NCBI RefSeq assembly: GCF_027570195.1
Contig: NZ_JAKMUZ010000008.1
Coordinates: forward strand, 40,395-104,394
Origin: Corynebacterium yonathiae
Lineage (GTDB): Bacteria > Actinomycetota > Actinomycetes > Mycobacteriales > Mycobacteriaceae
DNA length: 64,000 bases
Direction: 5' to 3'
Shown here: piece by piece, positions 1-8,448 of the stretch
Layout: each line of letters opens with the position of its first letter
Position numbering within the stretch: the stretch's first letter is position 1
The notes under the pieces: model-generated
Seen by the model: only the letters and a program-made list of their open reading frames with translations
What the model was told of the DNA's origin: nothing
Databases searched by the model: none
Translations under genes and position numbers: made by a program

Positions 1-204
1 AAAGACCTTGCTCAATTCCGCCTGTGCTGCGGAGCCAAAGGCCTCGATCGCGTCATAGCCTAGGGGTCCACCCAAGCGGCGGATGAGATCCGGGGACACG
101 CTCACCCGGTTGCGAGTTGCATGTAGTTCCGCAGCGTTGAGATTGCGGTCCAGCCCCACGAGGGCTCCTTTCTCCCCCTCATTGGGGAAATATTTTTTGG
201 TCAT
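1..204 (-). CDS. Partial hypothetical protein (N-terminal 68 residues)
   Basis: Open frame running off the left edge of the window; only the N-terminus is visible (begins MTKKYFPNEG). An in-frame ATG at 223-225 would add seven residues, and neither start has a clear ribosome binding site, so the start is uncertain. The visible part has no signal peptide or membrane segment and I recognise no domain. It is divergent from the next gene, with 327 bp between them. The function is unknown. Confidence 0.5.
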   Translation of the reverse strand, partial: MTKKYFPNEGEKGALVGLDRNLNAAELHATRNRVSVSPDLIRRLGGPLGYDAIEAFGSAAQAELSKVF

Positions 205-531
205 GCTTGGGATTAAGCCAGACATTGGTCTTGTGGCCGTCTTCCATTGCGTCCCTTTCGCAGAGCAAGAACATTGTGTAGAAGCCTGCCTAGAGGATCT
301 TGGGACTCCTCCGCTTCGCCACCGTTGATTCTCGGCCGCCCAACAGATGACAACCTTATTCCTTAAGGGTTACATCGTGAAAGACGCATTTCGTTGCAAA
401 TTCCCCTTTCATAGTCCAATTCGAGAGAATTCTTGGCACCCTTATGTCTATAGTATGACACGGAATGATCCTTAGTCATTCGCTTTCTTTCGCAATTTTC
501 TCTCTGGACAGCGCACAAAGGAGCATTACCT
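205..531. other. Intergenic region upstream of two divergent genes
   Basis: A 327-bp gap between divergent genes that must hold promoters for both. A -10-like TATAGT lies at 449-454, with no well-spaced -35. AAAGGAG at 517-523 is the ribosome binding site of the gene on the right. I see no convincing small gene, repeat or RNA. Confidence 0.4.
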
Positions 532-1518
532 TTGAACGACAAGAATTCTTGGGGTTCATCAGATTCAACCCCATATTCAGATTCGAACGAATCTGCCTCC
601 CCTGTACAGGCCCCCGGTACAGGAACAAACACCAGCTCTTCAGGCAAAGGCAAGCGCACCGCAATTATTGTCGTTGCCGCTCTAGCCATTATCGCGCTGA
701 TCGGCGGAGGTGCCTGGGCGCTGATGACAAGCAAAGATTCTGAGGACGCAAGCGGCGCTGAACCGGGGTTTCAGGCTCAAGAAGCCAGCAGCGAAGAAAC
801 CACCCCACAACCGACTGGGGAAAAAGAAAGCTCACCCGAAAAGAAACATGAGGCTAAGCCGTCTCGGAACACAAGCGCTGGGCCTTCCACAGAGGAAAAG
901 TGTGGAACACTAGCTAACGACATAATGGACTCCCCTATCGACACGCTTCAGCTTTTTTGTGATGGAACCTGGCTGTACCTCGCACAAAAGCAGTCCTCCA
1001 ATTACGGACTGTTTTACTGGACCGATAATGATTGGAAGTTGTACCGCACTGACAACACATCCGGCGATTCCGTCAATAGCTGCTACGACAAAGAGAAACT
1101 GGACAAAGCCGGCGCCCCCAAGGATCTGACCAACCAACTCAAGCTCTGCGAAGCCCAGCAAACTCAGACCTCGAAGGTTCGCGACAAGCCCATTACCGCC
1201 GAAGAGGAATTTCCACCTGAAGATTACTGGTACGGCGAATGCGACGGCCGCTACGTGCTCATCGCGGAATCAGTCATTATCCCGCCAGCGACTGACCCGA
1301 TTTCTGAACCCTACCGAGTACACAAAAAATACCCGGGCTCCAAGATTATTCCCGGCTCCGCATGTAGCTCCCTACGCAGCCATGTCGAAGGCGGCACCGT
1401 CTATGCCATTGTCTACGAAGCCGGCCACAGTGTGGACAAGGTCTGCTCGCTGAAGGCTAAATATGGCGGCAATGCCCGATCTCTCAATAACAACGCAGAT
1501 TTCTCTGACCCCTGTTAA
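532..1518 (+). CDS. Membrane-anchored, Cys-rich extracytoplasmic protein of unknown function
   Basis: 328 residues starting at TTG, chosen because AAAGGAG lies about eight bases upstream. Residues 1-42 are a Ser/Pro/Gly-rich cytoplasmic arm, about 43-65 form one transmembrane helix, and about 70-125 are a charged Glu/Lys/Pro/Thr-rich linker. The C-terminal part (about 126-328) carries roughly eight cysteines, often in pairs, suggesting a disulfide-stabilised domain outside the membrane. I do not recognise the domain. The next genes on the same strand are also envelope proteins, so a surface role is plausible but is inference. Confidence 0.75.
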   Translation: MNDKNSWGSSDSTPYSDSNESASPVQAPGTGTNTSSSGKGKRTAIIVVAALAIIALIGGGAWALMTSKDSEDASGAEPGFQAQEASSEETTPQPTGEKESSPEKKHEAKPSRNTSAGPSTEEKCGTLANDIMDSPIDTLQLFCDGTWLYLAQKQSSNYGLFYWTDNDWKLYRTDNTSGDSVNSCYDKEKLDKAGAPKDLTNQLKLCEAQQTQTSKVRDKPITAEEEFPPEDYWYGECDGRYVLIAESVIIPPATDPISEPYRVHKKYPGSKIIPGSACSSLRSHVEGGTVYAIVYEAGHSVDKVCSLKAKYGGNARSLNNNADFSDPC

Positions 1519-1593
1519 CTCACGTCCTCTCATTCCTTATCCCTCCACCTGCCTCCCCGACGTTTTCCACCCCGCATCTGAAAGGACCATCCC

Positions 1594-2361
1594 GTGGCTC
1601 ACTACAACCTCTACGATTCTCTCTCCCTCGACCCCTCCGCGGACTCTACTCAGCTGGTAGCTGATATCGACGCCAAGCTGGCGCAACTCAGCCCAGAAAA
1701 TACGGCAGCTCGAGACGAGCTCACCACCGCTCGGGAGATCTTCTCTGTTGGACACCGCCGGACGAAGTATGACAAGGAACTCGCCAATCCTACCGGCCCA
1801 GAAGTAGACATCGCGCGTATCCGCGATATCGCAGCTCTACCTGCTGCAAGTGCTACTGATTCCTCTAGCCTTGCTGCCAAGCACGCAACACCTTCCCCGG
1901 AAGCAACCGGCACCTACACTCCGGCACCCGGATACACCGCCGCACATACACGTCAACCGCAACAAGGATGGCCTGCCCACACCGCTAGTCAGCAGGCTGC
2001 CTCCAATAACACCGGTTTCAGTAGCTCCAAAAAGCAGTTCACCGTTGACTTCAGCAATATGGCTTTCCCGGTCACCCCCGCTCGCCAACGCTGCCAGTCC
2101 ATCATGTGGTGTGTGATTTGGGGAATTCTGCTGCTGATGTGGCTGATAGCCGGCATTCGCGGCCTCTCCCTGGCTAACACTGCTGGCGACACCACTGCAA
2201 TGAGCCTGCTTTTTGATTCTTCTAATCTCGAAGCGAGAACCGCTGACTTCGCTGCCTCGATAATTAAGACCCTTATCGCGACTCCGCTCCTGCTCGTACT
2301 GGGCGAGTTCATCTGGTCCATTCGCAAGACCATGGGCCTTAAGGCAGCGAACGATGCCTAA
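1594..2361 (+). CDS. J-like domain membrane protein
   Basis: 255 residues with a GTG start preceded by GAAAGGA. The N-terminal 65 residues resemble a DnaJ J-domain in layout (YDSLSLDPSADS helix I, then AREIFSVGHRRTKYDKEL like helices III-IV). The HPD tripeptide needed to stimulate Hsp70 is absent, so it is unlikely to act as a normal co-chaperone. A Pro/Thr/Ala-rich linker follows (about 85-150), then two transmembrane helices near residues 168-190 and 222-245. The last codons overlap the next gene by 8 bp, indicating translational coupling to a lipoprotein. Function unknown. Confidence 0.7.
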   Translation: MAHYNLYDSLSLDPSADSTQLVADIDAKLAQLSPENTAARDELTTAREIFSVGHRRTKYDKELANPTGPEVDIARIRDIAALPAASATDSSSLAAKHATPSPEATGTYTPAPGYTAAHTRQPQQGWPAHTASQQAASNNTGFSSSKKQFTVDFSNMAFPVTPARQRCQSIMWCVIWGILLLMWLIAGIRGLSLANTAGDTTAMSLLFDSSNLEARTADFAASIIKTLIATPLLLVLGEFIWSIRKTMGLKAANDA

Positions 2362-3025
2362 GCGTACGCTGCCGGTGTGCAGTTTGCTTGCAGGCCTAGT
2401 CCTCACCGCTTGTACTGCAGAATCTCCAGAATCCACGCCACCAGAACCTTCGCTGGCCACTGCGCCGACGTCGACAACAAAAGAAGACGACGACGCCCCG
2501 CAGGAAGAAACATCCTCTACCCCTGCTGCGAGGGACGAGAAAACCACTCGTCCGGTGCCACCTAACGTCCTCTTAGACGACGAAGACCCCGCTTCCAAAC
2601 CGGAAGCCGCGCCAGAACCCGACACATCTTGCGGTTCTGACGATGCACAGTCCGCTTTTGCTCAGGGCGTATCGCAGGTGCCCCTATGGGAGACCATCGG
2701 CTGGGAACTGTTCGACTCCTCTGGCTATGATCCCTGCGCCTCCCTATCGTGGGAGACCCTGATGATTGAAGGGGGAAGCAGTTCTTCACCCTTCCACATC
2801 ATGCTGTTTAATCACGGCGAATACCTGGGCACTGCAACGGCCAAGCCCTATGGCTTCGCCCCCACCATTGAGCGGGTGAGTGATTCCGAAATCGCGGTGA
2901 CCTATCACTGGCCGCGTGAGGGCGAGGGAAACGCCAACCGCTCAGGGACCACCCAAGCTGGCTTTCGCTGGGATGAGGCCCAGCAAAAGGTCATCATGTC
3001 TGGAGATGTCCCGCCCACGGGATAG
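2354..3025 (+). CDS. LppP/LprE-family lipoprotein (copy 1)
   Basis: 223 residues. The signal peptide ends in the lipobox LTAC (Cys at about residue 20), predicting lipid anchoring to the outer face of the plasma membrane. A low-complexity Glu/Pro/Thr linker follows to about residue 90, then a compact C-terminal domain with motifs such as GEYLGTATA, SEIAVTYHW and RWDEAQQKVIMSGDVPP. These match the C-terminal pattern of mycobacterial LppP/LprE lipoproteins. The gene overlaps the J-like gene upstream. A paralog follows 102 bp downstream with nearly the same C-terminal motifs, so this is a tandem duplication. Molecular function unknown. Confidence 0.8.
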   Translation: MPKRTLPVCSLLAGLVLTACTAESPESTPPEPSLATAPTSTTKEDDDAPQEETSSTPAARDEKTTRPVPPNVLLDDEDPASKPEAAPEPDTSCGSDDAQSAFAQGVSQVPLWETIGWELFDSSGYDPCASLSWETLMIEGGSSSSPFHIMLFNHGEYLGTATAKPYGFAPTIERVSDSEIAVTYHWPREGEGNANRSGTTQAGFRWDEAQQKVIMSGDVPPTG

Positions 3026-3062
3026 AAGGAAGCGCACAACTGCATTTCAGTATTTCTTGATA

Positions 3063-3095
3063 GGAGCTGTTGCTACTCTCGGTAGTAACAGCTCC
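3063..3095. terminator. Hairpin between the two lipoprotein genes
   Basis: GGAGCTGTTGCTAC pairs with GTAGTAACAGCTCC around the loop TCTCG, a 14-bp stem with one G-T pair. There is no T-tract after it, so it may be a weak terminator, an mRNA-stabilising end, or an attenuator setting the ratio of the two paralogs. Confidence 0.4.
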
Positions 3096-3127
3096 CTACG
3101 CTTAGCTCCGTGGAAGGAAGCCAGATC

Positions 3128-3826
3128 ATGCTGAATACCCGCCTCCGCTTCATACATCATTCGCGCTCCGCCGCAGCAGTAGCTAGCGTCGGCATCCTCT
3201 GCCTTTCTTTAGCAGCTTGTGGAAGCGATTCCCGAGATTCAGGGGATTCACCAACCTTCTCTGCAGCTAGGGAAGCCACTTCAGAAGCAGATGCAGCCAC
3301 TTCTTCTGCTAACGAAACGACCGAGGAAAAGCCCTCCCAGAAGACCACTACCGTCGCGGAAGTTCCCCCAGAGGAGGAACAGGAAAAGAGCATGCCACGT
3401 CGAGGTAAAGGCAACGACGGGTCTCCTGAGTGCGGCTCAGATACTGCCGAGACCGCCTATGAAAAGGCCATTCCGCAGGTAGAGCCTTATCCAGGACTTG
3501 ATGCCCCGTGGGGTCCTTCTTCCTCTCAATACGATCCATGTGCAGCTCTTTCATGGATTACTGTGACGCTTGAAGGGGCGACTGTTTCCTCGCCGTATCA
3601 CATTCTGCTTTTCCACAAAGGTGAGTATCTGGGAACGGCAACTGCTAAGGCATATGGCTTTTCTCCGCGAATTAGCCGCGTAGATGATTCCGAAATTGCA
3701 GTTACCTACCGCTGGCCAAAGGATGGTGAGGGCAATGCTGCAGCATCAGGGAGGACCCAAGCCGATTTCCGTTGGGATGAAGGCGCGCAAAAGGTAATTA
3801 TGTCTGGGGACGTACCACCGTACTAG
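3128..3826 (+). CDS. LppP/LprE-family lipoprotein (copy 2)
   Basis: 232 residues. The ATG at 3128 is preferred over an in-frame GTG at 3110 because AAGGAAG lies 7-13 bases upstream of it. The signal peptide ends in LAAC (Cys near residue 30), followed by a Ser/Thr/Glu/Ala-rich linker and a folded domain. The last 80 residues are closely similar to copy 1 (GEYLGTATAKAYGF, DSEIAVTYRWP, KVIMSGDVPP), while the linkers have diverged. The pair may be two specialised versions of one surface lipoprotein. No enzyme motif is visible. Confidence 0.8.
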   Translation: MLNTRLRFIHHSRSAAAVASVGILCLSLAACGSDSRDSGDSPTFSAAREATSEADAATSSANETTEEKPSQKTTTVAEVPPEEEQEKSMPRRGKGNDGSPECGSDTAETAYEKAIPQVEPYPGLDAPWGPSSSQYDPCAALSWITVTLEGATVSSPYHILLFHKGEYLGTATAKAYGFSPRISRVDDSEIAVTYRWPKDGEGNAAASGRTQADFRWDEGAQKVIMSGDVPPY

Positions 3827-3986
3827 ACCGAGGCCAAGCGTGCTTGTTTTGATCGAGGGACGGTCACCGTGCGGTGAGGCAAATCCTCCACGGGTGTGCG
3901 AGCCCATTGAATGGATACGTTATGGGCTTTCACGGAAAGCTGGCGGTAGTTATCGTGGCCGGTATTTGGCGGAAGGAGAGATCGGA

Positions 3987-4181
3987 ATGAAGGAAAAGAC
4001 GTTTCAGCAGAAATTTGGAGTCTTCGCTCTGGTGGCGGCGGTTCTACTGCTGATCGTGAACCTGACCGTAGCAGAAGCTACGGTGCTGGGGCTCTCCTCG
4101 CCACTGCTGCTCGGAGTCACGGGCACCATTATGATGCGCGATGACAGGAGTGAGAGCAGCAGCGGCGCGAAGGAAGACTAG
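3987..4181 (+). CDS. Small two-helix membrane protein
   Basis: 64 residues. The ATG is chosen because AAGGAGA lies at 3973-3979. The open frame extends further left, but the upstream part has no ribosome binding site and no protein-like character. Residues about 11-30 and 36-50 are hydrophobic helices and the tail is charged. The 3' end overlaps the end of convergent cysN by 4 bp. Unknown function. Confidence 0.55.
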   Translation: MKEKTFQQKFGVFALVAAVLLLIVNLTVAEATVLGLSSPLLLGVTGTIMMRDDRSESSSGAKED

Positions 4182-5461
4182 CGCAGGCGATGGCCCACGA
4201 AGCCGGCGGCGAGAGTGTTGCCGGAGGACTGGTCGATGAGCAGGAAGTTGCCCACTGCGCCGCGGGCGGCGTAGTCCTCGACGGGAAGCTTCGCTTGGGT
4301 CTGGATGGTGATGTGGGCGATGTCGTTCATAGTGACGGACTCGGGATCCTCCACATCGGAGACGCCATCGAGATCCAGGGTGCGAGTGACGGCGGCGATG
4401 CGGGCCTTGACTAGGGAGGAACCATAGCGCAGCTTGAGCATCTGTCCGGGCTTGATGTCCTTTTCGGTCAGACCGACGACTGTGGCGTCGAATTCGCGGG
4501 TGGCCGCGGGGCGCTGAGGTCCGGCTATGAGATCGCCACGGGCGAGATCGATGTCGTCGGCAAGCAGGAGCGTCACGGAGTCACCGGTGGCGGCGGAGTC
4601 GGCGGGGCCATCGGCAGTGTCGATCTGAGTGACGGTGCTGGTGCGGCCTTCGGGAAGGCCAACCTCATCGCCTACTGAGATGGAGCCAGCCTTCACGCGG
4701 CCGGCGTAGCCGCGGTAATCGGAAGCGTGCTCGCGGATGACGTACTGGATGGGGAAACGGAAATCCAGCTCATCGGCACGGCCAGAGGCGACGGGGACGG
4801 TCTCGAGGACCTCAAGAACGGTCGGGCCGGTATACCACTCCATATTGGCGGAACGCTCAACCACGTTATCGCCTTTGAGCGCGGAAATCGGCACGACGGT
4901 GGTATCGGTGATGTCTAAGCGCGCGGCGATCTGGTTGAACTCGGACTCGATTTCGCGGAAGACCTGCTCATCGTAGTCCACGAGGTCAATCTTGTTCACC
5001 GCAAGGACCACGTGGCGCACGCCTAGGAGCGCGGCGACGTTGAGGTGGCGGCGGGTTTGTTCGACGACGCCATGGCGGGCGTCGATAAGAAGCACTACTA
5101 CCTGCGAGGTAGACATGCCGGTGACCGTATTGCGGGTGTACTGCACGTGCCCCGGGGTATCGGCGAGGATGAAGGTGCGCTTATCTGTGGCAAAGTAGCG
5201 ATAAGCCACGTCGATGGTAATGCCCTGTTCGCGCTCGGCACGCAGGCCGTCGACAAGCAAGGAAAGGTCCATGCCATCGAAGCCGCGGTCGGTGGAGGTG
5301 CGCTCCATGGACTCGACCTGGTCCGCGAGCACGGACTTGGTGTCGTAGAGTAGACGGCCGACGAAGGTGGACTTGCCGTCATCGACGGAGCCGGCGGTGC
5401 ACAGGCGCAGGGTATCGCGCTGCTTGAGGGCGCCGACATTCGGCGCGAGGGTGGTCGTCAT
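4178..5461 (-). CDS. cysN: Sulfate adenylyltransferase large subunit (GTPase)
   Basis: 427 residues. CysN hydrolyses GTP to drive formation of adenylyl sulfate (APS) from ATP and sulfate by CysD. GTPase motifs are clear: P-loop GSVDDGKST near residue 25, DTPGH near 100 and NKID near 155, followed by EF-Tu-like beta-barrel domains. There is no fused APS kinase (CysC) domain. The start overlaps the cysD stop by one base (TGATG), so the subunits are translationally coupled. It is the last gene of the cysHDN operon. Confidence 0.95.
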   Translation of the reverse strand: MTTTLAPNVGALKQRDTLRLCTAGSVDDGKSTFVGRLLYDTKSVLADQVESMERTSTDRGFDGMDLSLLVDGLRAEREQGITIDVAYRYFATDKRTFILADTPGHVQYTRNTVTGMSTSQVVVLLIDARHGVVEQTRRHLNVAALLGVRHVVLAVNKIDLVDYDEQVFREIESEFNQIAARLDITDTTVVPISALKGDNVVERSANMEWYTGPTVLEVLETVPVASGRADELDFRFPIQYVIREHASDYRGYAGRVKAGSISVGDEVGLPEGRTSTVTQIDTADGPADSAATGDSVTLLLADDIDLARGDLIAGPQRPAATREFDATVVGLTEKDIKPGQMLKLRYGSSLVKARIAAVTRTLDLDGVSDVEDPESVTMNDIAHITIQTQAKLPVEDYAARGAVGNFLLIDQSSGNTLAAGFVGHRLR

Positions 5462-6360
5462 CAGAAGTATCCTTCCTTCTTGCGGTCCTCCATGGCGGAC
5501 TCGGAGAGTTTGTCATCGGCGCGGGTGGCGCCGCGCTCAGAAAGGGTGGAAATGGAAATCTCCGCGAGCACCTCATCCGGCGTCGATGCGGTAGATTCCA
5601 CGGCGCCGGTGCAGGACATATCGCCCACGGTGCGGTAGCGCACGGTGCGGGTTTCCAGCTCCTCATCTTCAGCCGGGCCGCCCCATTCACCAGGGGCTAG
5701 CCACATGCCATTGCGCTTGAATACTTCACGCTCGTGGGAGTAGTAGATGGAGGGCAGCTCGAGTTCGCGGGCGCCGATATATTCCCAAATATCGGACTCG
5801 GTCCAGTTGGAAATGGGGAAAACGCGGACGTTTTCACCGGCCATCTTGCCGCCGTTGTACAGATCCCAGAGCTCGGGACGCTGGCGGCGGGGATCCCAGC
5901 CGCCGAAAGAATCGCGGATGGAGAAGATGCGCTCCTTGGCACGGGCGCGCTCCTCATCGCGGCGGGCGCCGCCGCATACGGCGTCATACTCGCGCTCGGC
6001 GATGGTCTCTACCAACGGCACCGACTGCAGTGGGTTGCGGGTGCCATCGGGGCGCTCCTGCAGATCGCCGCGGTCAATCCAATCTTGGACGCGGGCGACG
6101 TGCAGGCGGGCACCGGATTCTTCGACGAGGCGGTCGCGGAAATCGATGACCTCGGGGAAGTTGTGCCCGGTATCGACATGGAGGAGCTCAAATGGCACCG
6201 TGGCCGGGGCGAAGGCGCGGCGGGCCAGCTCGAATACAACAACGGAATCCTTGCCGCCAGAAAAGAGGATGCCAACCTTATCGAATTGGCCGGCCACCTC
6301 GCGCAGGATGTGGATGGACTCGTTTTCTAGGTCTTTTAAGTGTGGAGAAAGTGTGCTCAT
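5461..6360 (-). CDS. cysD: Sulfate adenylyltransferase small subunit
   Basis: 299 residues, close to the usual ~302. It is the catalytic ATP sulfurylase subunit, with the PP-loop motif SGGKDS near residue 35 and the conserved segment RRDEERARAKERIFS. The ATG (MSTLSPHL) overlaps the cysH stop as TAATG. A longer frame with six extra residues exists but lacks that coupling. It forms the CysDN complex in assimilatory sulfate reduction. Confidence 0.95.
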   Translation of the reverse strand: MSTLSPHLKDLENESIHILREVAGQFDKVGILFSGGKDSVVVFELARRAFAPATVPFELLHVDTGHNFPEVIDFRDRLVEESGARLHVARVQDWIDRGDLQERPDGTRNPLQSVPLVETIAEREYDAVCGGARRDEERARAKERIFSIRDSFGGWDPRRQRPELWDLYNGGKMAGENVRVFPISNWTESDIWEYIGARELELPSIYYSHEREVFKRNGMWLAPGEWGGPAEDEELETRTVRYRTVGDMSCTGAVESTASTPDEVLAEISISTLSERGATRADDKLSESAMEDRKKEGYF

Positions 6361-7145
6361 TATTCGTGTAACCCGCATTCTGTCTTGCCGTCTGCAAATA
6401 CGCGCCCGGACCGGGCATCTTCGCCTTCACCAACTGGGAAAGTCAGCGGAGCGCAGCCGATGGAGCGGTACCCCTGCAAGGTAAGTGGGTGGATGATGAG
6501 GTCGTTGTCCTCGATATAGCGGTCTGTATCGTCTAAATCCCAGGTGATGATGGGCGAGATCTTCAACCGTCCGGTGCGGTCGAGGCTCAGCGCCGGGGCG
6601 CTCGCGCGGTGCTCGGAATCGGCCCGGCGCAGACCGGTGACCCAGCCGGCATACGGGTCCATCGCCATATTCAGCGGCTCGACTTTGCGCATGCGGTTAT
6701 AGGCAGCGGTATCGCGGGCATAAAGGCGCGGGCCGTAGACCTCATCTTGTTTTTCCGGGCTCAAAAGCGGAAGCACCCGCACCAGGGGCAGGTCCGGGTA
6801 ACGCTTTTCTACCTCATCGGCCACCTGGAGGGTTTCCGGGAAGTGCCAGCCGGTATCGATGAAAAGCAGGTCCGCATCGAGCCCGGCGCGGTGGGCGAGC
6901 TCGGCCAAGACCGTATTTTCCATAGACATGGTCACCGCAAGGCGGCCGGGGGCGTGCTCGGCTGCCCATTCGGTGATGGTTTCGGCAGAGGCATCGTGCA
7001 GCTTATCCGCCCACTGGTCTACCAGTTGCTGGTTGCGCGCGGCTACCTCGGCGTCCAGCGGCGCGGTATCGCGCGTGCCCTCCGGGGAGATGCTGGGGTC
7101 GCGGTAGTTCTTGCCGCCGTCCAGCAGGTTCGTTGTTGGGTTCAT
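6360..7145 (-). CDS. cysH: Adenylyl-/phosphoadenylyl-sulfate reductase lacking Fe-S cysteines
   Basis: 261 residues from the ATG reading MNPTTNLL; the frame continues upstream without family-like sequence. CysH reduces APS or PAPS to sulfite with thioredoxin. The PAPS-reductase fold is recognisable (TMSMENTVL, DTGWHFPET, WVTGLRRADS) and the catalytic ECGLH motif is at the C-terminus. Actinobacterial APS reductases normally hold a [4Fe-4S] cluster through a CC pair before RKVxPL and a CxxC in IGCxPCT. Here these read YNRMRKVEPL and IGCAPLT, so three of the four cysteines are missing. It is the first gene of the operon. The substrate is uncertain: no APS kinase gene is in the window. Confidence 0.9.
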   Translation of the reverse strand: MNPTTNLLDGGKNYRDPSISPEGTRDTAPLDAEVAARNQQLVDQWADKLHDASAETITEWAAEHAPGRLAVTMSMENTVLAELAHRAGLDADLLFIDTGWHFPETLQVADEVEKRYPDLPLVRVLPLLSPEKQDEVYGPRLYARDTAAYNRMRKVEPLNMAMDPYAGWVTGLRRADSEHRASAPALSLDRTGRLKISPIITWDLDDTDRYIEDNDLIIHPLTLQGYRSIGCAPLTFPVGEGEDARSGRVFADGKTECGLHE

Positions 7146-7318
7146 GCCGTCACACATTAGGCAAAACCCTGGGGCGGTGCAGCGGATTGTGCGCGAAAAG
7201 CCGCTGAGCTTGGCGGGAGCTGCGAATAAAAAGTTTCCAATCCGTACCAAGCGGACTAGATTTACAGACAAGCCAGTCTATTACGGGGTGGCCACACCCC
7301 ACACAAGGAGGTACTTCC

Positions 7319-7738
7319 GTGCAGCGTATAGCCATCATCGGGGAAGGTGCGGCAGCCCTATCCACCGTCGAAAAGCTTATCAGCGCTGGCATGTGTGTGG
7401 ACCTCATTACCGAATGCACCGCACCATTCGGTCTACTTCGACGCTTTGCCGGCCTCACAGGCGTGCTTGCCGACGCCGTCTCAGGTTCCCACTGCGGCCC
7501 CGGCACCACTCCCCGGCTCCGTCTCATCGGCAACGTGGGTGTAGGTGCCGACGGCGATATCACCCATAACGAGATCCACCGCCTAGCCTCTTCTGGCGAC
7601 CGCGAGCTGCTACTGCTCGAGCTCAAGGCCCGGGGCGTCGCCGTTACCACTTGGGAAGGCCTATGCGCTCCCCTCGAAGACTTCGAGGATTGGAACAGTG
7701 TCATCACCCGCGCGCAGCTGGCGCATGTGGGGATTTAA
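7319..7738 (+). pseudogene. Collapsed FprA-type ferredoxin/NADP reductase remnant
   Basis: An intact 139-residue frame with a GTG start and AGGAGG at 7307-7312. The first ~95 residues match the start of FprA-like reductases: IAIIGEGAAALSTVE (altered FAD GxGxxG), then APFGLLR and LRLIGNVGVGADGDIT. It then passes directly into a stretch resembling the extreme C-terminus of the same family (LELKARGVAVTTWEG, ending ITRAQLAHVG). The middle ~300 residues, including the NADP domain, are absent. In relatives such as C. glutamicum a full fpr gene and cysI sit beside cysH. I infer an in-frame internal deletion; whether the product is made is unknown. Confidence 0.55.
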
Positions 7739-7744
7739 CTCACA

Positions 7745-8440
7745 CTAGCCATCTTCGCGTTTGGGCCTCTTCAAATCCTCTAAGGTCGGTAAACCTAAAG
7801 CTTGCAGAATATCCTCTACTGCATTGATTTGCGCCTCTAAATTGCACAAACGATCTGCTTGAAGCGAAGATAGGCGGCCGGTCTGCTGAAGGTACTGAAG
7901 CCGGGGATACCGACCCGCTAGGAGCGTCCCCCAGTAAATGCGTAAATCTAGGATTTCCTGGTTGCCGGGCACTGGCTCACCATTATGAAAGGCGATTATG
8001 TCACGAAGCTGCTGTTCCAACATTGCCAAATCCATATCCGCCCCCGCCGCACCGTTGTCACTGGTGTAGGTGTCTTCCCCATGGCGCAGCGGAACTGATT
8101 CTTTGGCATAGAATCGGTTCAATGTCATGGCTTCAGAAGCCAAGACTGGTTCATTCACAGGGAGTGCTGGAGCATTATCATCGCCAAGCAGCTGACCGCG
8201 CGACATACGAATAAAGGTACGCATATGTTCCATTCCCGGCGCGGTGCACTGGAGTCCCACTCCATAGGATTCCAAGTCTTCGCCTTGGAACATATATCCC
8301 AAGTAGCGCGCATGCGGGTTAATGCTGAAATCCGCGCTTGTAGCCCCAGGTAGATGAAAATCAACCTGGCGGATATAGTCGCGCACCCGTTGCACCTGCT
8401 CGGCGCTCAAATATAAATCTTCATAAAGTGCTCGAGACAT
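7745..8440 (-). CDS. Hypothetical protein linked to a molybdopterin oxidoreductase
   Basis: 231 residues, soluble, with no signal peptide or membrane helix. The last ~60 residues (from about 165) are rich in Leu and charged residues and look helical, possibly coiled coil. No domain recognised. It follows the fused cytochrome/molybdopterin gene by 8 bp on the same strand, so it is probably co-transcribed and may be a maturation or partner protein for that enzyme. This is inference from position only. Confidence 0.65.
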   Translation of the reverse strand: MSRALYEDLYLSAEQVQRVRDYIRQVDFHLPGATSADFSINPHARYLGYMFQGEDLESYGVGLQCTAPGMEHMRTFIRMSRGQLLGDDNAPALPVNEPVLASEAMTLNRFYAKESVPLRHGEDTYTSDNGAAGADMDLAMLEQQLRDIIAFHNGEPVPGNQEILDLRIYWGTLLAGRYPRLQYLQQTGRLSSLQADRLCNLEAQINAVEDILQALGLPTLEDLKRPKREDG

Positions 8441-8448
8441 TACAACTC

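Noticed and set aside
3840..3986. Longer N-terminus for the small membrane protein
   Set aside because: No ribosome binding site at the upstream start; AAGGAGA precedes the internal ATG and the extension is not membrane-like.
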